Assembly (NCBI RefSeq): GCF_000152965.1
Contig: NZ_CH902583.1
Coordinates: 3,759,948-3,823,947 of the forward strand
Direction of reading: 5' to 3'
Source: Roseobacter sp. MED193
GTDB taxonomy: Bacteria > Pseudomonadota > Alphaproteobacteria > Rhodobacterales > Rhodobacteraceae
Length of the DNA stretch: 64,000 nucleotides
Shown: one piece after another, positions 42,208 through 50,778 of the stretch
How the letters are laid out: each line of letters opens with the position of its first letter
Numbering within the stretch: position 1 is the first letter of the stretch
Notes under the pieces: model-generated
Told to the model about the DNA's origin: nothing
The model's input: only the letters and a program-made list of their open reading frames with translations
The model's database searches: none
Translations under genes and position numbers: made by a program

Positions 42208-42483
42208 TTAAGCGCTGGTCAGTTCAGCCGCCCCTTTGGTTAGCATCTCGGACCCCATCGGGGCCAAGGCCCGCTTCCAAAGCTGCAGGGCCGTTTCCCC
42301 CGGTAAGATCTGGACGCGCTCCTGGAGCCGTCGCCCGTCGGCCACGACAACCGGCCCGCCATCGATCTGCGGCGTGAGCCAATAGACGCTGCCCCCGGTG
42401 AAGTTCTGGCCGTCTTCCAGACAATCCCGGATCGCATGACGGCCCTTGTAGTCGGGCAGGAGGGGCGGGTGGTTTCCTGCCGT
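42208..42483 (-). pseudogene. Truncated formyltransferase-family remnant
   Basis: About 90 codons in one minus-strand frame, starting directly after a TGA: NHPPLLPDYKGRHAIRDCLEDG, then GGSVYWLTPQIDGGPVVVADGRR and a Leu/Trp-rich end. The HPxLLPxYxG motif, the G-x-x-x-x-x-x-D-x-G-P-V-x strand and the spacing match the C-terminal half of the formyltransferase fold (PurN, Fmt and relatives). The N-terminal half with the nucleotide-binding region is missing, and MGVNG in the neighbouring frame suggests a frameshift right at the junction. No start codon or ribosome site serves this frame. Confidence 0.65.
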
Positions 42484-42621
42484 TCACGCCCATGGAGAAT
42501 GCCGCGCTACAGCTTCACCAGAGCCCAGTGTGACTAAGGCTGCGGCTTCAACTGACGGCTGCTTCGTAAATATTGAAAGAGCATTTTTGGTAGGCTGATC
42601 CGTTTTGCGGCACGCCAAAGG

Positions 42622-43806
42622 CTATTTCGCAGACGTTACTTCAGTCATCGCTCTGATCAACTTTGTGATGTCACTCTCCCCCAAACGTGCGACGTTTACG
42701 CGGCCGCCTTTTACTACGTGGATGCCGTGATCGCGCGTCAGGGCAGTTTCTTGGGTCTCGGTCAGTGGCAGGAGCGAAAACATGCCGGATTGCTTCGCGA
42801 TATAAGCAAGCCGGTCGGTGCCAAATTCGGTGCGTTCGACATCTGCTATCTGTTGGCGCACCTGGGCAACGCGGGCGCGCATCTGGTCGAGCTCCTTGCG
42901 CCAATGCGTTTTCAGCGCCGGGTCTTGCAGGATCGTGCGCACAACCGATGGTCCATGATCCGGTGCATGCGACGCGCCGGAGCGGACAATCGCGGAGACG
43001 GCTCGGTGCATGCGGTCGCGGTCAGGTGTCTGCGTTTTCACAAACAGCGCTCCGGCCCGGTCACGGTAGATGCCAAAGGTCTTGGACAGGGTGATACAGA
43101 CAATGCATTCCGGGAAACGCGCCGCGATCTGCCGCGCCATAGAGCAATCGGCGTCCCAGCTTTGGGCGAAGCCCAGATAGGCAAGGTCGATCCATGGGAC
43201 GATCCCGCGTGCCTCAAGAAGATCGAGCAACGCGTCGAACTGCTCTGCGGTCATGTCCGCCCCGGTCGGGTTGTGGCACATGCCCTGCATCAGAAAGACA
43301 TCGCCCGCACGGGCGGCCTTCAGCCCGTCCAGCATTTGGTCAAAGGTGATCTGAGCCTTAAGCCGGTCGTAATACGGCACCTGCGCAAAACGAGCATGGG
43401 CCGCAGTCAGGATCGGAACATAGTTGCCATAGGTCGGGGTTTGCAGCCAAATGGTGGGAGGATTTGGCATCTGCGCCAAGAGGTCTGCCATGACCCGCAG
43501 AGCCACGGCTCCACCGGAGGTCTGTGCGGACACCCAGCCATTGCCAAAGGCATCGCCCATGATCTCGTGCCCCAGCACTCGGCAGTAGGCGGCGTCCCCT
43601 GTCAGGGCGAGGTAGGATTTGCTGGTCTGAGTCTCGACTAACCTTTGTTCGGCCAGTTTGACCGCTTCCAGGACAGGCGTTTGGCCGTGTTCGTCCTGGT
43701 AGATTCCCACTGTCAGGTTGAGTTTATCCCTCTGGGGATCGGCCGCGAAATAGTCGGCCCCGATCATGATGGGATCGACGGGATATTCCTCAACCTGTTC
43801 AAACAT
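42622..43806 (-). CDS. Class I aminotransferase (aspartate/aromatic type)
   Basis: 394 residues similar to AspC/TyrB: DPIMIGADYFAADPQRDKLNLTVGIYQDEHGQTPVLEAVKLAEQ at the start, GDAAYCRVLGHEIMGD, CHNPTGADMT, the PLP Asp in PWIDLAYLGFAQ, the Schiff-base Lys in ITLSKTFGIYRDRAGALFV and Arg in NVARLGESD. It transfers amino groups between aspartate or aromatic amino acids and 2-oxoglutarate. Last gene of the minus-strand operon that begins with the alcohol dehydrogenase; 10 bases separate it from the ABM-like gene. Confidence 0.92.
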   Translation of the reverse strand: MFEQVEEYPVDPIMIGADYFAADPQRDKLNLTVGIYQDEHGQTPVLEAVKLAEQRLVETQTSKSYLALTGDAAYCRVLGHEIMGDAFGNGWVSAQTSGGAVALRVMADLLAQMPNPPTIWLQTPTYGNYVPILTAAHARFAQVPYYDRLKAQITFDQMLDGLKAARAGDVFLMQGMCHNPTGADMTAEQFDALLDLLEARGIVPWIDLAYLGFAQSWDADCSMARQIAARFPECIVCITLSKTFGIYRDRAGALFVKTQTPDRDRMHRAVSAIVRSGASHAPDHGPSVVRTILQDPALKTHWRKELDQMRARVAQVRQQIADVERTEFGTDRLAYIAKQSGMFSLLPLTETQETALTRDHGIHVVKGGRVNVARLGESDITKLIRAMTEVTSAK

Positions 43807-43812
43807 CCTGCG

Positions 43813-44139
43813 TCAGTCCTTGTCCAATATACCTGTTGTTACCAGCGTCTCGAAGTATTCAACCTTCAAGTCAAAGGATTTCAGAAGCTTCTGGGTGCTC
43901 GGCTTCACCACGGCATCGTCGAATGCCCCCTGTTCAAAATGCCCCGCAGCGTCCAGATCAGACCACAGGCTGGTGACAACCAGTTCATTATCTGTGCCGC
44001 CGACCTTGACCGCGATGGTCGCCCCAAGATGCCCGGGAAGCTCTGCCATCTCCGCAAAGGTGTTGCGTTCTAAATGCGCTGCATATTGCTGCAATACCGC
44101 GTCAGAACCCGCCACAGCACGCCACCAACGAATGATCAT
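43813..44139 (-). CDS. Small ABM-like (dimeric alpha/beta barrel) protein
   Basis: 108 residues starting MIIRWWRAVAG. The strand-helix-strand pattern, with HLERNTFAEMAELPGHLGATIAVKVGGTDNELVVTSLWSDLDAAGHFEQG, fits the antibiotic-biosynthesis-monooxygenase/EthD-like ferredoxin fold. Such proteins act on quinones, haem or reactive intermediates or are simply small dimeric enzymes. The ATG (44139) lies one base past the end of the shifted proC frame, so in the ancestral operon the two were tightly coupled. A longer start at 44169 is possible but unlikely. Confidence 0.75.
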   Translation of the reverse strand: MIIRWWRAVAGSDAVLQQYAAHLERNTFAEMAELPGHLGATIAVKVGGTDNELVVTSLWSDLDAAGHFEQGAFDDAVVKPSTQKLLKSFDLKVEYFETLVTTGILDKD

Positions 44140-44140
44140 T

Positions 44141-44940
44141 TTACTGTCCTTTTCCAAGCTCTTTGGCACGCGTTTGGCACGCCGTCATGGCGTTGGAAAT
44201 GATCTGGCCAAAAGCGTTGTTTTGCATCGAGACAATCGCCGCATGGGTGGTCCCGTTTGGCGAGGTCACGCGGGCGCGCAGCTCTTCGGGGGGCACATCG
44301 CCCTGCGCGGCCATGGTTGCCGGCCCAGGGCCGTTTGCACGGTCAAGGCAGCTGCATCTTCGCGCGAAAGCCCCTGGGCCGTGCCGGCTTTGATCATCTC
44401 CTCGATCATCAGGAAGTAATAGGCCGGCCCGCTGCCCGACACCGCTGTGACAGAATCCAAAAGATCTTCTTTTGCCACGGCAACACAGATGCCGAAGGAT
44501 TCAATGATCTTTTGGGCCTCCAGGCGCTGCACCTCTGATGTGTGGTCATTCACATAAAGCCCCGTCGCCCCGAGGCTCAGCAAAGCAGGCGTGTTGGGCA
44601 TGGTGCGGGCAATCGCAACTGGTCCAAAGAGTTGTTCCAAAGTCCCAATCGTCACCCCTGCGGCGATGCTGAGGAGCAGTTTGCCCGACAGATCTGTGGT
44701 CATCTGGCCTGCAACGGCGTTGATAACCTGCGGTTTGACCGCCAGCACGATGATATCTGCAATGGCGGCCGTGGCCACATCATCTGTGATGTGCACGCCA
44801 TGCTCTGCCGCAAGTCGGACCCGCTGGTCGGCGTTCGGGTCGACAACCGTGATCCGTGAGGGGTCCCAACCGCTGGAAATCAAGCCGCCAATGATCGCAG
44901 CCGTCATATTGCCACCGCCGGTGAATGCAATCTTTTCCAT
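44141..44940 (-). pseudogene. proC: Pyrroline-5-carboxylate reductase, interrupted by a frameshift
   Basis: Codons from 44940 read MEKIAFTGGGNMTAAIIGGL (NADPH site), VLAVKPQV, RTMPNTPALL and SVTAVSGSGPAYYFLMIEEM, then LTVQTALG. There the frame runs into 20 unrelated residues and a stop at 44266. The missing end is in another frame: MAAQGDVPPEELRARVTSPNGTTHAAI and on to KELGKGQ with a stop at 44141. A one-base deletion near 44320-44326 (GGCCGGCA for an expected GGCGCGGCA) explains it, and the total of 800 bases is one short of a full frame. The lost part includes the conserved substrate-binding TSPGGT-like loop, so the product is probably inactive unless the shift is a sequencing error. Confidence 0.85.
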
Positions 44941-44943
44941 GGT

Positions 44944-45978
44944 TTAGAAGCTCGTGATGACGGTTGCACCGATGGACTGGAACTTGTTCATATTCATCAG
45001 GGCCCCGGGGGCTGCGTCGATGCTGATCTTGTCACCCACCAGCCGGGCCGGGTCCAGCCTACCGCTTTCGACCATGTCGAGCATCGCGCCGTAGCGATGG
45101 GCCTGCATCCCGTGAGAGCCGAGCAATTCGATCTCTTGGCCGACGATCTTGGGCATTGGCACCGCGGGGGCCGCGTGATCGCCCAGCATCAGACCCACCT
45201 GAATATGTTTGCCCCGTGGGCGCAGGCAGAGGATCGAGTTGGTCATCGTCGCCGGATGGCCAAGCGCGTCGAGCGAGACATGTGCGCCGCCCTTGGTGAT
45301 CTCTTGGATGGCCTCAACCACGTCGCCTTTGCCATCGATGGCCGCAACCGCGCCAAGCTCTTTGGCCAGGGCCAGTTTGGCCGGGTCGAGGTCGACGCCA
45401 ATCACATTGGCCCCGGCAGCGCTGGCGATCATCACCGCCGACAGGCCGACGCCACCACAGCCATGCACCGCGACCCACTGGCCCGCGCTTACCTTACCCT
45501 GGTCAATCACCGCCCGGAACGAGGTGGCAAATCGACAGCCCAGACTGGCCGCTGTGGCGAAGTCCATCGCCTCGGGCAGGGCGACCACGTTCAGGTCAGC
45601 CTGATGGATCGGCACATATTCCGCAAAGCTGCCCCAATGGGTAAAGCCTGGCTGCTCCTGATGCAGACAGGTCTGCTGGTTGCCGGTGTGGCACTCGCTG
45701 CATGATCCGCAACCGCAGATGAACGGCACGGTAACGCGGTCGCCCACCTTCCAGTTTTTTACATCCTTGCCGACTGCCTCTACCACACCGGCCAGTTCGT
45801 GGCCCGGGATATGTGGTAGATCGATATCGCTGTCATGGCCCATCCAACCGTGCCAGTCGCTACGACATACGCCGGTGGCCTCAACCTTCAAAACAACGCC
45901 ATGCTCTTCGGGGGTTGGGTCCACCACAGTGGCAACTTTTGGGGCTTCTTGAAATTTCTCGAACAGGACAGCTTTCAT
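44944..45978 (-). CDS. Zinc-dependent alcohol dehydrogenase
   Basis: 344 residues of the medium-chain dehydrogenase family. Catalytic zinc ligands are in [11 protein letters not shown] (Cys about 37) and PGHELAGVV (His, Glu). The structural zinc is held by [17 protein letters not shown]. The NAD-binding Rossmann loop is [30 protein letters not shown]. It oxidises an alcohol or reduces an aldehyde; the substrate is not determined. First gene of the minus-strand operon with proC, the ABM-like gene and the aminotransferase, and divergent from the Lrp-type regulator. Confidence 0.93.
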   Translation of the reverse strand: MKAVLFEKFQEAPKVATVVDPTPEEHGVVLKVEATGVCRSDWHGWMGHDSDIDLPHIPGHELAGVVEAVGKDVKNWKVGDRVTVPFICGCGSCSECHTGNQQTCLHQEQPGFTHWGSFAEYVPIHQADLNVVALPEAMDFATAASLGCRFATSFRAVIDQGKVSAGQWVAVHGCGGVGLSAVMIASAAGANVIGVDLDPAKLALAKELGAVAAIDGKGDVVEAIQEITKGGAHVSLDALGHPATMTNSILCLRPRGKHIQVGLMLGDHAAPAVPMPKIVGQEIELLGSHGMQAHRYGAMLDMVESGRLDPARLVGDKISIDAAPGALMNMNKFQSIGATVITSF

Positions 45979-46118
45979 GGCGGGATCTTTTGATTTTGGC
46001 TTTGGATTTGGTCTAATCTAACATCAAATATAGAAATAGAATTGCTAATCTGCCTCTATTTCGGTAATATTGGGGCAGGAAATTGATTGCTTTGCAGTTC
46101 GTCTAGGGGATTCTACTC

Positions 46119-46595
46119 ATGGCAGCCATCGACGCGGTCAACGTCCAGATTCTCAACCATCTGCAGCGCGACGGGCGCATGACAAATGCCAAGCTGGCCG
46201 AGCACTTGAGCATGAGCGAAACACCCTGCTGGCGCCGATTGAAGAAAATGGAAGAAGCTGGGATCATCGAGGGCTACCAGGCCAACCTCAGTCGCCGCAA
46301 ACTAGGTCTGGGGGTGATGGCCTTTGTGCAGTTGAGCTGTTCCGAACATGATCAGGCATCCACGGCCGAGTTCCAGCGTATTATCGAGGTCACACCCAAC
46401 ATCCTCGCCTGCCATAACACCACGGGCGAGGATGATTTCTTACTTATCGTGGTGGCTCGTGACTTGGACGACTACAGCACCTTTGTCGACAGCACATTGC
46501 GGCGCTTGCCCGGTGTGACCAGTATTCGCTCAAATCTCTCTCTCAAAGAGATGAAGGCATCGAGCAAGCTGCCGGTGCGTGTTGCCGAGGGGTAA
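46119..46595 (+). CDS. Lrp/AsnC-family transcriptional regulator
   Basis: 158 residues. N-terminal helix-turn-helix: DAVNVQILNHLQRDGRMTNAKLAEHLSMSETPCWRRLKKMEEAGIIEGYQANL. The C-terminal RAM (ligand-binding) domain starts near 65 (LGVMAFVQLSCSEHD) and ends LRRLPGVTSIRSNLSLKEMKASSKLPV. It senses an amino acid and forms octamers or dimers on DNA. The 140-base divergent region to the alcohol dehydrogenase gene is AT-rich and probably carries its binding sites. The likely target is that operon. Confidence 0.93.
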   Translation: MAAIDAVNVQILNHLQRDGRMTNAKLAEHLSMSETPCWRRLKKMEEAGIIEGYQANLSRRKLGLGVMAFVQLSCSEHDQASTAEFQRIIEVTPNILACHNTTGEDDFLLIVVARDLDDYSTFVDSTLRRLPGVTSIRSNLSLKEMKASSKLPVRVAEG

Positions 46596-47341
46596 AGGCT
46601 CTTCCTGCAACGGACATTGGTGCAATCGCAGCGAAAAGGCGCTCCGTCCGCACATCGGCCACCCAACTGACCGTGGGCAAAGGTCCGGTCTGACCACCCC
46701 CACAGTTTCGTTCCATGACCGCTTCGGGCTGGCAGCAGCCGATCAGGGCGGTTGATACGAGACCCAAGTCTTGGAGGTCAGCCAAGCGCAGGTTGTGACC
46801 TTTGCAAAGTATGGCCGTAACTCGACTTTGCGGGTCGTGAACGGCCCAGATCTGCCATTAACTGGGCCCCACCACTCCTGCGGAGCGTGCCGTCATTCCG
46901 GCGATTCAGGGGCACTGTTTAGGCTGAAACCGAGACCGTGCTGTCGCCGCATCCCATTCAGACCATAAGGACAGGGACGAAGCCGCCTTGCGCACTTGCA
47001 GATATTGCTAGTGCAGCATTAGTTCACGGTGGCAGCACGTCCATGGCAGCAACAAATTAGGCTCCAGCAGAGCGGTCATTCATAGTGCTGCCAGAACTTG
47101 GAACCAAACTGGAAGCACCGCAGGTTTTCAAGTCGGTTTGGAAGCTGCGAATAGCCAAGAGTCGCTCGGAGAAATTCACAGTAATCGAGCTGTTCGGCTG
47201 TTATCAGCGCCTCTTCCTGTTCAAGGAACACAGTTTTTTCTGGAAAAGGAACTGACGCTTTTCCGGCGAAAGCGGGCAATTGATACCCATTCGGCTGAAA
47301 CGCGTCGCGAACTCTTAGTTTCACTGATACTCAGACCCTAT
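46596..47341. other. Gene-free stretch, possibly decayed sequence
   Basis: About 745 bases between the Lrp-type regulator and the LacI-type gene. Short frames on both strands overlap and have no ribosome sites or family motifs. The run of protein-like pieces in changing frames (46600-46970) suggests decayed coding or repeat DNA. No terminator or RNA gene is evident. Confidence 0.4.
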
Positions 47342-48370
47342 TCAGACACTTTCCGGCGTATAGATATCAAAGCCGAACGTTACCCGATGCGCACCAGCAT
47401 CAGGGCCTCCGCTTTTGGCTTTCAACAGCGTTGCGATGGTTTCACGGGCAAAACGCTCCATCGGGTGTGAGATTATCATGGACAAGGTGCCGTCGATCAG
47501 AGCTGCGCGCGTATCTTCAAAGAGCTCATAGCCAACCGCAACAAAGTCACCACGTTTTGGCATCGCTCTCAGGGCGGCAATTACGCCTGTGACGCCACCG
47601 CCCGAAATGTACAGGCCGCAAAGTTCCGGGCGGTCGGTGAGTAGCTTTTCCACGTGCTCGCGGGCAACGGCGGCAGATTCGTAAGTGGGTAATGGTTCAA
47701 GAACCGAGAAATTGGCGTTGTGTTCGCGGAAGTATGACCGAAATCCGCTTTCGTTCATTTCCTGATTGCGAAGCCGGTGAGAGCCGACAAGAACCCCGAT
47801 CTCGCCTGGTTCACGCACCATTTTGTCAAAGGCCCAAGCGGCGGTTCGCCCGACCTTCCAGTTGTCGAGTCCCACGAAGCTGATGTTTCCCTTTGCTGTA
47901 AGCGGGCCGATGAGGGACACAATAGGAACACCTGCGTCCAGCACCGCGTCGATAGAGTCCGCAACTAAGGGATGCTGAGGCGCGACGATAGCCAAGACCT
48001 CGCAACGCTCCCCCATCGAAATGATGTGCTTGGCAACCTTCTCGGGTGCCAGATCTTCAAGATATTCTACGGTTAACTCTATCTTGTGACCGTTAAAAGA
48101 TTCTGCAACTGCTGCGATGGCATCACCAAGGTTCCGGTAAAACGCTCGCGATCCTTTTTGTAAAAGCACGCCAAGACGATGGGTGGTTTGCGTAGATTTT
48201 ACGGCGTTTTCGATGGTGCCGAGGCCATAGAACCCGATCTGCTCAGCAGCAGCCAGAACACGCTCTCGTGTCGGTGAACGAACCGACGCGGGTTGGTTCA
48301 GGACTCGGTTGACCGTGGACACTGACACGCCAGCAGCCTTTGCGAGATCCGGGATCGTAGGTCTTTTCAT
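47342..48370 (-). CDS. LacI-family repressor of the inositol/sugar module
   Basis: 342 residues from ATG 48370. Helix-turn-helix and hinge: TIPDLAKAAGVSVSTVNRVLNQPASVRSPTRERVLAAAEQIGFYG. The C-terminal periplasmic-binding-like domain (about 60-340) binds the effector: HRLGVLLQKGSRAFYRNLGDAI, ISFVGLDNWKVGRTAAWAFD and GLYISGGGVTGVIAALRAM. It is divergent from the sugar ABC transporter with paired CG-centred operator candidates in between, so it most likely represses that operon until an inositol or sugar derivative binds. The frame could also start at 48385. Confidence 0.92.
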   Translation of the reverse strand: MKRPTIPDLAKAAGVSVSTVNRVLNQPASVRSPTRERVLAAAEQIGFYGLGTIENAVKSTQTTHRLGVLLQKGSRAFYRNLGDAIAAVAESFNGHKIELTVEYLEDLAPEKVAKHIISMGERCEVLAIVAPQHPLVADSIDAVLDAGVPIVSLIGPLTAKGNISFVGLDNWKVGRTAAWAFDKMVREPGEIGVLVGSHRLRNQEMNESGFRSYFREHNANFSVLEPLPTYESAAVAREHVEKLLTDRPELCGLYISGGGVTGVIAALRAMPKRGDFVAVGYELFEDTRAALIDGTLSMIISHPMERFARETIATLLKAKSGGPDAGAHRVTFGFDIYTPESV

Positions 48371-48471
48371 ATCAAAACATACCAACTTTTCGCTTTTAGA
48401 AACGAAATGACACGAAATTGCATTCTCAGTATGATTGAGGTTGATTGGAAAGATGTCAATGATGCATTGAA

Positions 48472-48516
48472 AAAACGTTGATACCGCTCACGAGAGAACC
48501 GAGACGTCAACGTTTT
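48472..48516. promoter_or_regulatory. Paired LacI-type operator candidates
   Basis: AAAACGTTGA (48472-48481) and its exact inverse TCAACGTTTT (48507-48516), 25 bases apart. Each is centred on a self-complementary AACGTT, the usual CG-centred core of LacI/GalR operators. They lie between the repressor gene and the transporter operon. Confidence 0.6.
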
Positions 48517-48666
48517 GGGGGGAGGCCCAATGCACAGTTGAGAAACGAACGGCTTGCTCTGACAGGCGGTTTTACCTGTGTTCTCTCTCGCGAGCAAATC
48601 GGCCGTTTGGCCAAGATACGATGTCGAGCCGCAAGGGAGCGGCTTTATCCATGGGAGGAAATCGAC

Positions 48667-49620
48667 ATGAAGAAACTAATCGCAACCACCGCTGCACTCG
48701 CGATCACGGCGTCCGGTGCTTTTGCCGCTGACATCGCACTGGTGATCGGCTCAAATCAGGATTCGTTCTGGAATGTCGTCAAGAAGGGCGCAGAAGATGC
48801 AGCCGTGCTGATTGAAGCACGCGGCGGATCGCTGAACATCTTGCAAACAAATAACTATGACAATTACGGCGCGGATCTGGCGACGCTGATCGAACAGGCG
48901 ACTGCGCAGGGGGTCGACGGCATTGCCACCGTACTACCCGTTCCGGATGCGCAACTGCCCGCGATCCAGGCAGCTATCGACGCCGGCATCAAAGTGACTC
49001 TGCTGAACGGTGGCGGAGATCGGCTCGAAGAGTCCGGTGCCTTGAACTACTTTGGTTCGGACGAGTACGTGGCTGGTGTTGCAGGCGGCAAGTACATGGC
49101 AGAAGCCGGTGCCACCCACATCCTGTGCCACATCCAGATCCCAGGCACCGTGAACCTCGAAGCACGTTGCGCAGGCGTTGAAGAAGGCGCAACCGCAGCT
49201 GGCGCAAAAGCGACGATCCTGCGCGTTCCGGCAAACCTCGACGGTGACGTTGCTGGCACATCGGCTGCCATCGAAGCCGAACTGAACAGCGACCCCAGCA
49301 TCGACGCAGTTGTGAACCTGGCAACATGGGCTGCAGATGCATCCGCCGCCGCCATCGAGCAGTTGGGCAAGACCGAATCCGTCAAGCTGGGCACCTTCGA
49401 CCTGAGCCCGTCCACTCTGGACCGCATCAAGGCTGGCACCCAGACCATGGCTATCGACCAGACGCCTTACTACCAAGGCTTCCTGTCGGTCTCCACTCTG
49501 GCCGCGCATATCGACTTTGGCACCAAGGTTGCCACTCAACCGGTTTTGACCGGCCCGGCGATTGTCGATTCCTCCAACATCGACGCGACCTTTGCCGGTG
49601 TTGAAGCGGGCACGCGCTAA
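48667..49620 (+). CDS. Sugar/inositol ABC transporter substrate-binding protein
   Basis: 317 residues with a signal peptide (1-20, MKKLIATTAALAITASGAFA). Peripla_BP_4-type fold of the ribose/inositol group: IALVIGSNQDSFWNVVKKGAEDAA, LEARGGSLNILQTNNYDN, ATLIEQATAQGVDGIATVLPV and YFGSDEYVAGVAGGKYMAEAGA. It delivers the ligand to the permease encoded downstream. Given the iol genes in the same run, myo-inositol or a stereoisomer is the most likely ligand; this is inferred from context. ATG 48667 follows GGGAGGAA. Confidence 0.9.
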   Translation: MKKLIATTAALAITASGAFAADIALVIGSNQDSFWNVVKKGAEDAAVLIEARGGSLNILQTNNYDNYGADLATLIEQATAQGVDGIATVLPVPDAQLPAIQAAIDAGIKVTLLNGGGDRLEESGALNYFGSDEYVAGVAGGKYMAEAGATHILCHIQIPGTVNLEARCAGVEEGATAAGAKATILRVPANLDGDVAGTSAAIEAELNSDPSIDAVVNLATWAADASAAAIEQLGKTESVKLGTFDLSPSTLDRIKAGTQTMAIDQTPYYQGFLSVSTLAAHIDFGTKVATQPVLTGPAIVDSSNIDATFAGVEAGTR

Positions 49621-49634
49621 TCAGCTCTCTCTCT

Positions 49635-49664
49635 GGCCAGCCAACCTCTTTGAGTTGGCTGGCC
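49635..49664 (+). other. Intercistronic hairpin after the binding-protein gene
   Basis: GGCCAGCCAAC, 8-base loop, GTTGGCTGGCC: a perfect 11-bp stem 14 bases past the stop codon, without a T run. Such structures protect the 3' end of binding-protein mRNA and raise its level over the permease. Confidence 0.6.
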
Positions 49665-49722
49665 AACCAAACAGATTATCCAATGAAATGACCCAGCCGC
49701 ACCTTTAGCGGGGAGAAAACCC

Positions 49723-50775
49723 TTGGCCCATACCGAAACCACATCCTCGGAGCCTTCGAGCCCCAAATCCGCCTCATCCCAGTTTTCGCTTGGGGAATTG
49801 ATCCGCAGCCCAGCCATGGGCGCATTCGTCGGGATGGTCATTGTCTTTGCCATCTTTGCGATGTTCGGGTTTTCGCGGAACTTCCTGTCGATCGCTGGAT
49901 TTGCGAATTGGATGAACTTTGCCAGCACTGTTGGAATTATCGCCATTCCTGTCGCTTTCCTGATGATCGCGGGTGAGTTGGATATCTCGACCGGTGCTGT
50001 TCTTCCCGCCTCTGCTATGATGTTGGGGATCAGCGTGAACCACTACGATTTTCCAATGTGGCTTGGCATAATCATGACACTTACCATGGCTGCAAGCGTT
50101 GGTCTCGTGAATGGTCTGTTGGTTACACGGACGCAGGTGCCCTCGTTCATTGTCACACTCGCCACCCTCTTTGCGGTTGGCGGTCTGACGCTTGCCCTGT
50201 CCGACTTCTTGATCAATAACACGAATGTGTCACTGCAATCCCCGGATTGGGCCAAGGCGCTCTTCGGCACACGCTATTTCGGTTTCCGTTCTGCGGTTTA
50301 CTGGTGGATTGGCCTGATCGTGATTTTCTGGTTCTTTTTGCACAAATCGCCTTGGGGCAACTGGGTGTTTGCCGTCGGCGGCGATTCTGAAAGTGCCCGT
50401 AACGCGGGTATTCCGGTCAACAAACTGAAGATCTGGCTCTTTGTCCTGTGCTCCGTTTGTACGGCCCTTGCTGGCATGTGTCAGGTAATCCAGTTCAACT
50501 CGGCCCAGTCGGCCACATTCTTCAATATGATCTTTTTCACGATCATCGCCAGCGTTGTCGGTGGCGTATTGTTGAATGGCGGCTTTGGCTCTGTCGCGGG
50601 TGTGGTCTTTGGGACGATGACGCTCGGCATCGTTCAGCAGGGCATCAATTATACTGACATCGACCGCAACCTTTCTCTGCTGATCATCGGTGTGATGCTT
50701 CTGATCGCGGTTCTGATGAACGGAACATTCCAGAGTCTCGCGACCAGTTGGTCGTCCAGCAAGAAGGAGGACTAA
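49723..50775 (+). CDS. Sugar ABC transporter permease
   Basis: 350 residues, starting at TTG with GGGGAG upstream. About 8-10 membrane segments from residue 30 on. The branched-chain/ribose-type permease motif is present: AGELDISTGAVLPASAMMLGI, then FIVTLATLFAVGGLTLALSD, FAVGGDSESARNAGIPVNKLKIWLFVL (EAA-like loop) and SVVGGVLLNGGFGSVAGVVFGTMTLGIV. Works with the binding protein and ATPase; the gene order binding protein, permease, ATPase matches FrcBCA-type importers. Confidence 0.92.
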   Translation: MAHTETTSSEPSSPKSASSQFSLGELIRSPAMGAFVGMVIVFAIFAMFGFSRNFLSIAGFANWMNFASTVGIIAIPVAFLMIAGELDISTGAVLPASAMMLGISVNHYDFPMWLGIIMTLTMAASVGLVNGLLVTRTQVPSFIVTLATLFAVGGLTLALSDFLINNTNVSLQSPDWAKALFGTRYFGFRSAVYWWIGLIVIFWFFLHKSPWGNWVFAVGGDSESARNAGIPVNKLKIWLFVLCSVCTALAGMCQVIQFNSAQSATFFNMIFFTIIASVVGGVLLNGGFGSVAGVVFGTMTLGIVQQGINYTDIDRNLSLLIIGVMLLIAVLMNGTFQSLATSWSSSKKED

Positions 50776-50778
50776 ACC

